From positions 83,574 through 147,573 of the forward strand of contig NZ_BBYG01000011.1 in assembly GCF_001184025.1 (NCBI RefSeq): a stretch of DNA of 64,000 nt. Reading direction: 5' to 3'. Under the pieces are notes generated by a model, which was not told the DNA's origin, ran no database searches, and saw only the letters and a program-made list of their open reading frames with translations. The stretch comes from Streptomyces maremycinicus. GTDB lineage: Bacteria > Actinomycetota > Actinomycetes > Streptomycetales > Streptomycetaceae. Position numbers and translations under genes: made by a program. Below, one piece after another: positions 41,667 to 50,434 of this stretch (within the stretch, counting starts at the first letter, position 1; every line of letters starts with the position of its first letter).

Positions 41667-43814
41667 TCAGTCAGCTACGCGGACCCCCAGGAATTGGCTG
41701 GGTCGGCCTGACCAGGTGATCGACAGCTGCTCGCGGGCGCGGGTCGCGGAGACGAAGAGCAGCGACTGTTCGCGGCGGAGGTCTGCGGCGTGCTGGAGGC
41801 GGTCCTCGTGCTCCGGGGTGATGGCGCTGGGCAGCGGCATGTGCTGGGCGCCGGCCCCGACGATGGCGACTGCGCGGTACTCGAGTCCCTTGATGCGGTG
41901 CATCGTCATGACGTGGACGCCTTCGTCGGGGTCGGGGACGCGATAGTCCTCGACCTTCACTGCGGCTAGCTTGGCGTCACGTAGTGCCTGAACAGCGCTG
42001 TCGGCGGTCGCGTGGGTTCGGGCTACGACCGAGATCTCGTGGGGCTTGATCCCTTCCTGCTGCCAACTGTCGATGCGCTTAGCCAAAGCTGTCAGTTCTT
42101 CGGAGGGAGTGCGGTAGCCGGTGGTTTCAGGTCTGGCCCCCGCCAGGACGGAGCGGTATCCGCGGAGCTGTTCCGGGTTCCCGTCGAGGTCGTCGAACTT
42201 GGAGTCGCCGAGCAGGTTCAGCGATGCCGAGAGGATCTGACGGGTGGTGCGGTAGTTGAGGGTCAGCCGCTTGGAGCGGCCACGGATCTTGATGCCGTGG
42301 GCGCTCAGGGACGTCCGGTTGTCGTAGATCCGCTGGTGCGCGTCGCCGACGATGAACAGGTCGTCGTTTCCGTCGGGGACCAGCGCGCGCAGCAGTTTCC
42401 AGTGGGCGGCGTGCAGGTCCTGTGCCTCGTCCACGACGATGTGCCGGTACGGCCGTTCTTCGTCGGACCAGCCGGAGGCGATCCGGGCTGCCTGAACGGC
42501 GAGCTGGGTGACGCCGGCGGCCTTCTCGCGGTCGAGCCTGCGCTCGAATTCCTCGACGAGGGACCAGACTTGGGCGCGTTCGGGGCGGTTGAGGCGCCGG
42601 CCGCGCCCGGCGCGGCTGGCGGCGAAGTACTGGTCGCGGCTGCGGATGTCCTGGGCCAGGATGACCTGCTTCCACTCGGCGTCGAGGAATCGGCCGTCGA
42701 AGCGGGGCGTCTGCTGTTCCTGGGCGAGATCGATCCAGCGGTTGAGGATCTCGCTGTCCTTGAGTCTGCTGGGCGCTTCCGCGCCGAAGGTCTCCTTCAC
42801 CGTGCCGTAGGCGACCTTGTCGATGTTCCGGACGTCGACCTTGGCCAGCAGTTGGGCGCCGCCGAGGTCCTTGAGCATGGACTTGAGCAGGTTGGCGAGG
42901 TTGGTGGTGAAGGTGGTGAGCAGGATGGCCTGGCCGGCGGGCAGACGTTCGGCGAGGGCCTTGACGCGGTGCAGGGCCACGACGGTCTTGCCTGTTCCGG
43001 GGCCGCCGGTGACGCGGACAGAGCCCTTGTAGGGGGTCTTGCGCTCGGCCAGCGCTCGCTGTGCCGGGTGCAGGAAGATCCGCCAGGCAGACAGGGGCTC
43101 GGTGAGAATGCGTCCGAACTCGGCGAAGTCGCCAGTGACGACGAAGGCTTCCTTGGTGGCGGGGCGTTCGATCGCGGCCTCGTAGTCCTGGGTGTCGACT
43201 TCCTCGTCGGTGGCCGCGAGTGAACTGACCTGTTCCCAGACCTCGTCGACGGACATGCCGTCGGCGAGGCACAGGATCACGTCGCGAGCCAGCTTGGGCA
43301 GGGTCTCGACAATGCCCAGGACCGCGTCCTCGCTGTGGATCTCGCGGAGCGCCGGAATGATGGACGTGTGGACGCCCAGTCGTTCGAAGTCGGCGTCGGA
43401 GACACTTGCGAACAGCGACGGGGTGTCGGGGGTGGTGTCGGCGGGCTTCTGCTGTCCGCTGAGCGTGCCGTAAAGGCTGCCGAGATTGATCAGCTCGATG
43501 CCGCCGCTGACCTTGTTGATGTCGAAGAGGATGTTCGCGGCGAAGTCGTACGCGTCGTCGTGGGGCAGCACTGCGACCAGGTAGTAGATGCGGTCGGCGT
43601 AGTGCATGAGCACGGCCCGGTAGTTGTCGGTGACGCGTGCCGTACGGACCCTCTTGTCCTTGGCGCCCTTCGGCGGCTTCAGGTTGAGGCCGTTGGAGTC
43701 CGGGTCGCGCTGCATCTTCATGATGAACTGCAGCACCTGCGGCTGGACGGAGCCGTCCAGCGCGTCGTAGGACTTCCCGAAGACGTCCGCCATGATCACC
43801 TTGGCGCCGGACAT
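41667..43814 (-). CDS. UvrD-type helicase with N-terminal RelE-like domain
   Basis: 715 residues. Residues 1-90 resemble a RelE/ParE toxin fold (YDALDGSVQPQVLQFIMKM ... VRTARVTDNYRAVL, then DRIYYLVAVLPHDDAYDFA). A superfamily 1 helicase follows: Walker A GGPGTGKT near 268, VVDEAQD near 458, GDAHQRIYDNR, LNYRTTRQI and MTMHRIKGLEY. All SF1 motifs are present. Whether the RelE-like part is a toxin, an RNA-binding domain or a scaffold is unclear. Its ATG overlaps the stop of the giant helicase (TGATG), so it is the last gene of the coupled defence operon. Confidence 0.88.
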   Translation of the reverse strand: MSGAKVIMADVFGKSYDALDGSVQPQVLQFIMKMQRDPDSNGLNLKPPKGAKDKRVRTARVTDNYRAVLMHYADRIYYLVAVLPHDDAYDFAANILFDINKVSGGIELINLGSLYGTLSGQQKPADTTPDTPSLFASVSDADFERLGVHTSIIPALREIHSEDAVLGIVETLPKLARDVILCLADGMSVDEVWEQVSSLAATDEEVDTQDYEAAIERPATKEAFVVTGDFAEFGRILTEPLSAWRIFLHPAQRALAERKTPYKGSVRVTGGPGTGKTVVALHRVKALAERLPAGQAILLTTFTTNLANLLKSMLKDLGGAQLLAKVDVRNIDKVAYGTVKETFGAEAPSRLKDSEILNRWIDLAQEQQTPRFDGRFLDAEWKQVILAQDIRSRDQYFAASRAGRGRRLNRPERAQVWSLVEEFERRLDREKAAGVTQLAVQAARIASGWSDEERPYRHIVVDEAQDLHAAHWKLLRALVPDGNDDLFIVGDAHQRIYDNRTSLSAHGIKIRGRSKRLTLNYRTTRQILSASLNLLGDSKFDDLDGNPEQLRGYRSVLAGARPETTGYRTPSEELTALAKRIDSWQQEGIKPHEISVVARTHATADSAVQALRDAKLAAVKVEDYRVPDPDEGVHVMTMHRIKGLEYRAVAIVGAGAQHMPLPSAITPEHEDRLQHAADLRREQSLLFVSATRAREQLSITWSGRPSQFLGVRVAD

Positions 43815-46800
43815 CAGTTCCCCTCCAACTTCTTGATGAGCTCATTCATATTCACGGCGCCGGCCTGCGCGACATACCAGCCGTCGCGCGCGAAGAAGGC
43901 GTCTCGCCGCTCGTCCAGGTCGATGAAGATGGCGACCTTCGCGTCCGGCCAGGCGAGTTCGGCCTGCATCGCCTGGTCTCCATGCTCGAAGCCGACTTCC
44001 GGGACGTCGATGCGTCCGCTGCGAGCTTCCTCGACGAGAGCGAGCAGGACGTCTTCGACCTGGGACGAGGCCCATTCGATCGCCTCGGTCCATGCCTGCG
44101 GCAGCGGCTGCGGGACTCCTGCTTCCGTGGGCAGCGCGCTGGTCAGCAGGGCCACGGTGTGAGGATCGACCTGATCGCTGGTGGAGACCGCGACCTGGTG
44201 GAGGGATCGGGGGAGTTCGTCGCTGCCGGCGGGCTGCAGGAACTGCAGCAGGTTCGACCAGCGCAGCCAGTCTGTCCAGCGGTCCTTGTGTTCGTCGCCT
44301 GTGATGGCTTCGGGCCGGTCGTCGAGCACGGTCAGTGCGGACCATGCCCGCATGTCCGGTTGCTTGCTGCGCGGCTCAGGACGGCGGTCGAGCAGGCCGA
44401 TGATCCGCGTCTGGCCCGTGGTGCGGGCGTCGAATGCGACCGCCTCCGCGGCTGAGGCCGATGCCGAGACGGGCAGGCTCGCGCCGCGCAGTACGTCGGG
44501 GAGCGCCCGTCCGATCTCTTCGCGGTCCACGGGCTGTGGGTGCGTCGCCGCCCCGAAGCCGCCCAGCAGGCCGGCTGCCCGTCGCGCCCATTTGGCCCGG
44601 TCGGGGTCGGCGAGGAACTCCAGCAGGGTCTCCACCGGATTGCGCAGGACCGGGTCGAGGGTGTCGTCGGGGCGGGCCTGGCCGACCAGGCTTTGGTGGA
44701 TCTGGCGAGCGAGCTGGAGTGCGGTATCCGTGTGAAGCGGCCTGGTAAGGGCACGGACCTGCTGCCTTTCCACGGCGCTGCCGACGCTTGCTGCCCACGC
44801 CATGACGTCGTCCCAGGTCAGCTGCCACACCAGCACCCCGTCCGCCCGGAGGGCCGCCCGTTTGGCAGCGTCGTCGGCGATTCGGTTGACCTTCTCGCTC
44901 GCGTGGAAGGCGAAACCGTCGAGGAAGACCGCGACGCGTTCCGCCCGGCCGTCGGTCCGCTCCAGGAGGAAGTCCGGTTCGCTGGGCACGGCGGTGTTCA
45001 TCCGCACGTGGTCCCGCATGCGCCAGCGCGTGGCCCCGTCACTGCGGGTGAATCGGAGTTCGTGCTCGACTCCGCCCTGGCCGGCCTTGGCGGCAACTGA
45101 TCCGTCCTCCTCCTCTCGGCGACCCCAGGTGATGAGGGTGCGGACGAACCGGTCCTCCAGCTCGCTGTCGACGAGCTGGTCGATGCGTACGCCGGAAAGC
45201 GTGTCGACGGGCTCGACCGCCCAGTCCTTGAGGATCTCGTCCAGGAGTTCCTTCGCGATGCGCAGCGAGACGTGCGGGTGTTCGCTGCTGGATACGAAGG
45301 GCAGCAGGCAGCGGTGGCAGGGGGTGCGCTGCTCCTCCTTCTGGCAGGGGCAGTCCCGCAGCGCTGTCTGCGCGAGTGTCAGGACGCGGTGCAGCACTGC
45401 GGCGTCCGCGAGGTGTTCCAGGTAGCCGGTGCCGCCGGGCATCGAGTCGTGCAGGACGAGGAACCGCCGCCGTAGTTCCTGGCTGTCGCCGGGCATGCTG
45501 TCGGTGACCACACGGATGTGGTCGGGAGCGCCACCGAAGTGCTTGGTGATGCCCAGGAGCAGGGCCGCCTTGAAGGAGATGAGGCGGTCGTTGAGGTCCA
45601 TCGTGGAGACGGGCAGCAGGATGCGCAGCGCCTGGGTGGTGAGCTCGTGGGCGAGTAGCAGCTTCTCCGTCGGCTCGTGGGTCACGCCGTCGTCGCGGTG
45701 TGAGCACCAGTACGCATGGCGGGTGCCCACGCGCTGGGCCGAGGGGTCCCATGCCTGCGGGTGGGCGCCTCGCACACCTCCGCATTCGAGGCACGTCTCG
45801 AAGCCGGAGACCTGGACGTCTTCACCGCGGATCGCGTGCGTGGAGCCGGGTGCAGCTGCCGGACCGAGGTTGATTGTGCGGATCGTCGCGACGCGGGCGA
45901 ACTCTACGCCGAAGGGCAGGCCGCTGCCGGTGCGGCGCCATGCCCTCAGTCCTTGCGGCTGGTCCTTGTCGATGTCGACGAGCGTGACCACGTCGAACTG
46001 TTTGCGCTCCCGCTCGTCCCGCTCGTCGGTCAGCCGGGCGTCTTCGCGCCGCTCGCGGGCGAGGACCCGCTCGGGCACCAGCACCTTGTGTACGGCTCCA
46101 GGGTCGGCGATCTGAGGTGCCTTGCAGCGCGGGCAGGCGGTGATGTCGAGCCCGGTCTCCTCTGTGGCCACGAATCCGCATTCAGGGCAGAACCGCCACA
46201 GGGCGTACGCGTTCTCGCCGCCGCCGACACCGGTGCCCAGGTCCACGGTGCTGACGATGAACTTGTAGCCGTCGCTGTGGAAGATGTTGCCGGGGGCGAG
46301 TTCGGTGAGCGCGAGCCGGGAGCCGCGGCCGTAGTCGGTCGAGCTCTCGTCGAATTCCCCGTCGCTGTCCTTCCACCACAAGGTGGCGTCGAGGACAGTC
46401 GCGTCGTCGTGCAGGGTGTAGTTGGGCAGCAGGCCCAGCCGCACCAGGGCGTTGATCGAGTTCTCCGAGACGAGAGAGTCCCGGCGTTTGCGTACGGTCC
46501 GCTGCTCGGCGAAGAGCTGGCGTCGCTGCTTGTCGCGTTCCGGATCGCCCGAAGCGGTCGACAGCGCGTCGAAGGCCCGGCCGATCTGCCGCATCCGCGA
46601 GCGCAGGGCGGCCACCCGCTTGTTCCACGCGGTGGCCGCAGCCCCGACGGCCTCCTCCAGGCCCTGGGCGGCGAAGTACTGGACACCCTGGACCGCGGCC
46701 GGAGCCATCGCGGGGAACAGCGCGATGAACGTGGCAGACAACTGATCATGGCGGGCGCCGGCGACGTCGAGGAAGCGCCTGAACCAGCCGTCCTCGGCCA

Positions 46801-49800
46801 GGCCATGACCGAAGAGCTCACCGATGCGTGGCGGCATCGGGTGCTCGGGGATCGCCGTGCCTTCCCACAGGCTCCGATCCGCGGCCCGGTCGAAGAGGAA
46901 GGCCAGGTACTGGCGGCGCAGGATCTCTGAGGCATCCAGGTAGCAGTCCGGCGGGATGATCCTGCCCGCCAGCATCTGCTCCGGGACGTGCAGGTAGTAG
47001 TGGCTTCGGGCGCCTCGCGGTACGAAGGTGACGGTGAGCGAATTGCCGGTGCTGCGGCCCGCACGGCCGATGCGCTGCGCATAGTTGGCCGGTGCCGGCG
47101 GCATTGAGGCCAGAAGCACTGCCGACAAGTCACCAATATCGATACCGAGTTCAAGGGTGGGCGTGCAGGTGAGAACGTTCGGATCGAATGCCGAGGCACG
47201 GTTCTTGAAGGCCGCTTCGACCCGCTCACGCCGCTCGCGGCTGAGCGCGCCGGTGTGCTCGGCGGTCAGCACATCGCCCGGACGGTCGATGGTGTATAGG
47301 TGCCGGTAGTAATCGGCGGTGTAGTCGCGGTCATCCTCCACGAAGTGGCCCGAGCAGCGGAACCGCAGGCACGCGGTGCCCAGCCAGTCCACACGGCGGC
47401 TCGGCGGCACAGTCTGCCGCCAGGTGCAGGTGTCACAGCGCACCCCGCACGCGTTCACGCCGTCCTCACTGCCCGGTGCGGCAGTGTCGTCGATGCGGTG
47501 TATGAGGACGTTGCGGGGCTTGAGCGCGTAGACAAGTGCGCCGCCCTCGGCGTGGTACGTGGCCAGGATCTCGCGCTGGGCGAGGAGTTTCATCGCGAGC
47601 TCGGCCACCGCGCGCGCCTCGCGCCGGTCGCAGCCCAGCGCCCGGTGGCCCCAGTCCGCGAACCAGGTGCTGTCGCGGGACAGGGAGTCGAAGCCGGTGG
47701 TGCGGGTGCCGCCCGATACCGGGAATGCGGGGGCCGCGAGGCCCCTGGGGAAGGCGGGCATGCCGGTGGGACGGCCGCCCCAAATCGGCCAGCGCCGCGC
47801 GCCGGCCTGCCGGATGTATTCCTGCAGCCAGGGGTGGTACAGCGCCCCTCGCAGGCGCAGTCGCTCGGCCAGCCCGCGCAGGAATACCGCGTACGCGCCG
47901 TCGTCCGGCGGCAGGGAAATCTGGCCGGGCAGGCGCTGGTGCCGCTCCCGTAGTTCGGCGCAGAGCGCGGGCAGATCCTTGAGGTCGACCTCTGCGGCAG
48001 CGGTTCGGGTCAGCTCCAGCGTGCGGCCCAGGCGGGAGCGCAGACCGAACTCGAGGAGTGTCTGGAAGACCATGCGGCTCTGCAGCATGGCCGCGCCGGC
48101 ATCGCTGAAGTCCTCTGATTCGTCGAGGAGGGTGAGGATGTCCGGGTTCTCGCGCAGGTCGGGCGGGACAATGGAGGCGAGTTCGCTGCGCTTGCCCGCG
48201 CCTGCGGCCATAACGACAGCTTCGGCGGCGTCAGCTGCGAGATCATGTACAGCGACAGGCTGGCCTGGGGTGAGGTGCTTGCTCAGCAGGCCGCGGAAGG
48301 TGAAGCCGAAGCTGCGGTTGGCGATGAACGCGGCGCGGTGGGTGGCGTCCTGCACCGAGTCGGTGAACACGAGCAGCTTCCGCTCGTTCCCCGCGAGTCC
48401 CCGGTCGGAGAAGAGCTGCGTGGTGGTCACCGAGGCGAGCGTGGCTGTGCCGGCGCCCAGGAAGCGCATGCCGTCGTCGAGACCACACGAGGGGCACTCC
48501 TCGTCAGGGGCCACGGGCAGCGGTCCATGAGGCGTGATGACCGCGACCGTGTCAGCGGTCGGGTTGGTCGTCAGCCGTTCATTTTCGGCGTGCAGGTGCA
48601 GTACGGGGTACTCGTCTGGGCGGGCCCGCAGCATCCAGCGCACGGCCCGCTTCTTCTGCGCGGAAGCCTGGTAGATCTCCAGGGTGTTGGTCTTGAGCTG
48701 CTGCCACTCCAGTTCCGTGGACAGCGCCGCCCAGCCAGACCGCCCGCAATGCCGGCAGTACACGGCAGGAAGGTGCCGCCGATAGGGCGGCCCCACAGGG
48801 CGACGCGAGGCATCGGTCCGCTCACCGATCTCCCCGGCGCTGTCGACCTCCGTCGGCTGGTAGATGGCGAGGTTGGCGGGGTTCGGCCGGGAGTCGCCGG
48901 TCGGTCCGTCGTCGTCGTACCAGCGGAAGTGCGGCTCGGAGGTCGCCGCACGGATGACCCGGCGGACCTCGCGCACCCACAGCTGGGCCTCAACCCGCAG
49001 GAACGGACCGGGCTTTCCCGTCACCAGGTGAGGGGTACGGGCGTGCGAGATCAGCGCGAGGATCCGCGCGAAGGCGAGCTCGACAAGCCGAGGGTCGCTG
49101 CGCGCGGCCTCATCCCAGGCCGGTCCGCCACCGCGCTGGGCGAACTCGCGGGCGATGTCAGGGATGGTGACGGGGTTGCTCCCGGCGACGTCGAGGATCG
49201 CCTTGACCAGGATGTGCTGCTTGAGCTTGGCGCCGATCTGCACCGGATCACTGAGGGGTTGGCCGAGCATGAGCCGGGCCAGGTCCGCGAGGGCCGACTC
49301 GTCGTCTAGGGGGTCGGGCAACTCCGCCAGAGCCGCAGGGGCCGGCGAGGGGAGCAGGAAGTCGGGGTCGGTGACCACCTCTCCAGGCAACAGCCGATTC
49401 TCGCCGATGATCGCGGCATCGGAGAACGGCGTCCCGAAGACCTTTTCCGCGAACTCACGCAGCAGCTCACGATCGGACCGCTCAGGCCCATCCAGGGCCA
49501 GGGACGAGGAGCCGCTGGGCATTCCCCCGCCGAGCGTCGCCGATGTTGCCACGGGCGTGATGTCGCCGAGGGGACGTCCCTCACGGGCTGCCCCGGTGGC
49601 CGCGCCGAGGCGGCGCAACAGCATCGCCACGTCGGTGCCCTGGGCGCCGTCGTAGGTGTGGAACTCGTCGAGGACGACGAAGGCAAGGGAGTCCGTTTTC
49701 CATAGCGGGGCATCCGGAATGCGCTGGAGCAGGAGGTCCAGCATCTTGTAGTTGGTGAGCAGGATGTCCGGCGGGTCGGCACGGATCGCGTCCCGATCGG

Positions 49801-50425
49801 TGATCAGGTGCTTGATGGTGGGATCGCCGGCGAGGGACGTCGCGCCGGTGTCGCGGCCGTAGGAGCCAGGCTCGTTCTCGTCCTCTTCCGACGCCGAACG
49901 GGGGCCAGAGGCACCGCCGATGTAGATGCCGGCGGTGACGTCCTTCAGCGCCGCCTCGGTACCGAGGAAGTCATCGATACGGCGGGCCTGGTCATCGGCC
50001 AGGGCGTTCATCGGGTACAGCAGCAGTGCCTTGACACCCCGCTGTCCCGCGGCGCGAGCACGAGCGCAGTGGTCCATGATCGGCACGAGGAACGACTCGG
50101 TCTTACCGGAGCCGGTACCGGTGGTGACAATGGTCGGCTCCGGCTGATGCCCCGCTTTCGAGGACAGCCGCCGCCAGGCTGCGGCCTGGTGTGTGTATGG
50201 CGTGAAGTCTTTGGGGCTCCAGTCGAGGGCGGCCTCCCAGCCGGAGGCTGCCTCCCGGAAGGGGGTGCGCACACGCAGATACGGCCCACGGAACAGCCGG
50301 CTCTCCGGCCGCTCCAGGAACGCATCGAGCTCATCGCGCACATCGTCGTCGGCGAGCGCGAAACTCGTCGTCAGGTAGGTGGCGAGGGCACGGCGAAGGT
50401 CCTCGGCGACCAGAGAGGGCAGCAT
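43814..50425 (-). CDS. Giant DEAD/DEAH helicase with DUF1998 and putative nuclease domain
   Basis: 2203 residues. Superfamily 2 motifs: Walker A TTGTGSGKT at 101-109, DEFH at 253-256, TSAT in VATSATLG, and motif VI QRIGRAGRS near 1113. Several zinc ribbons follow (YCRHCGRSGW, CPSCGLDD, CDTCTW, CPECGFV with CPRCKAP). A DUF1998/MZB region has DSMPGGTGYLEHL and the CPCQKEEQRTPCHRC cluster near 1693. Residues about 1812-1870 (SEPDFLLER, VAVFLDGFAFHA, RADGVLVWQLTWDDV) resemble Vsr/MTES_1575-type endonucleases. The design equals DISARM DrmA plus DrmB in one chain, or Druantia DruE. It follows the methyltransferase by nine bases. Confidence 0.85.
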   Translation of the reverse strand: MLPSLVAEDLRRALATYLTTSFALADDDVRDELDAFLERPESRLFRGPYLRVRTPFREAASGWEAALDWSPKDFTPYTHQAAAWRRLSSKAGHQPEPTIVTTGTGSGKTESFLVPIMDHCARARAAGQRGVKALLLYPMNALADDQARRIDDFLGTEAALKDVTAGIYIGGASGPRSASEEDENEPGSYGRDTGATSLAGDPTIKHLITDRDAIRADPPDILLTNYKMLDLLLQRIPDAPLWKTDSLAFVVLDEFHTYDGAQGTDVAMLLRRLGAATGAAREGRPLGDITPVATSATLGGGMPSGSSSLALDGPERSDRELLREFAEKVFGTPFSDAAIIGENRLLPGEVVTDPDFLLPSPAPAALAELPDPLDDESALADLARLMLGQPLSDPVQIGAKLKQHILVKAILDVAGSNPVTIPDIAREFAQRGGGPAWDEAARSDPRLVELAFARILALISHARTPHLVTGKPGPFLRVEAQLWVREVRRVIRAATSEPHFRWYDDDGPTGDSRPNPANLAIYQPTEVDSAGEIGERTDASRRPVGPPYRRHLPAVYCRHCGRSGWAALSTELEWQQLKTNTLEIYQASAQKKRAVRWMLRARPDEYPVLHLHAENERLTTNPTADTVAVITPHGPLPVAPDEECPSCGLDDGMRFLGAGTATLASVTTTQLFSDRGLAGNERKLLVFTDSVQDATHRAAFIANRSFGFTFRGLLSKHLTPGQPVAVHDLAADAAEAVVMAAGAGKRSELASIVPPDLRENPDILTLLDESEDFSDAGAAMLQSRMVFQTLLEFGLRSRLGRTLELTRTAAAEVDLKDLPALCAELRERHQRLPGQISLPPDDGAYAVFLRGLAERLRLRGALYHPWLQEYIRQAGARRWPIWGGRPTGMPAFPRGLAAPAFPVSGGTRTTGFDSLSRDSTWFADWGHRALGCDRREARAVAELAMKLLAQREILATYHAEGGALVYALKPRNVLIHRIDDTAAPGSEDGVNACGVRCDTCTWRQTVPPSRRVDWLGTACLRFRCSGHFVEDDRDYTADYYRHLYTIDRPGDVLTAEHTGALSRERRERVEAAFKNRASAFDPNVLTCTPTLELGIDIGDLSAVLLASMPPAPANYAQRIGRAGRSTGNSLTVTFVPRGARSHYYLHVPEQMLAGRIIPPDCYLDASEILRRQYLAFLFDRAADRSLWEGTAIPEHPMPPRIGELFGHGLAEDGWFRRFLDVAGARHDQLSATFIALFPAMAPAAVQGVQYFAAQGLEEAVGAAATAWNKRVAALRSRMRQIGRAFDALSTASGDPERDKQRRQLFAEQRTVRKRRDSLVSENSINALVRLGLLPNYTLHDDATVLDATLWWKDSDGEFDESSTDYGRGSRLALTELAPGNIFHSDGYKFIVSTVDLGTGVGGGENAYALWRFCPECGFVATEETGLDITACPRCKAPQIADPGAVHKVLVPERVLARERREDARLTDERDERERKQFDVVTLVDIDKDQPQGLRAWRRTGSGLPFGVEFARVATIRTINLGPAAAPGSTHAIRGEDVQVSGFETCLECGGVRGAHPQAWDPSAQRVGTRHAYWCSHRDDGVTHEPTEKLLLAHELTTQALRILLPVSTMDLNDRLISFKAALLLGITKHFGGAPDHIRVVTDSMPGDSQELRRRFLVLHDSMPGGTGYLEHLADAAVLHRVLTLAQTALRDCPCQKEEQRTPCHRCLLPFVSSSEHPHVSLRIAKELLDEILKDWAVEPVDTLSGVRIDQLVDSELEDRFVRTLITWGRREEEDGSVAAKAGQGGVEHELRFTRSDGATRWRMRDHVRMNTAVPSEPDFLLERTDGRAERVAVFLDGFAFHASEKVNRIADDAAKRAALRADGVLVWQLTWDDVMAWAASVGSAVERQQVRALTRPLHTDTALQLARQIHQSLVGQARPDDTLDPVLRNPVETLLEFLADPDRAKWARRAAGLLGGFGAATHPQPVDREEIGRALPDVLRGASLPVSASASAAEAVAFDARTTGQTRIIGLLDRRPEPRSKQPDMRAWSALTVLDDRPEAITGDEHKDRWTDWLRWSNLLQFLQPAGSDELPRSLHQVAVSTSDQVDPHTVALLTSALPTEAGVPQPLPQAWTEAIEWASSQVEDVLLALVEEARSGRIDVPEVGFEHGDQAMQAELAWPDAKVAIFIDLDERRDAFFARDGWYVAQAGAVNMNELIKKLEGN

Positions 50426-50434
50426 GACGGCGTC

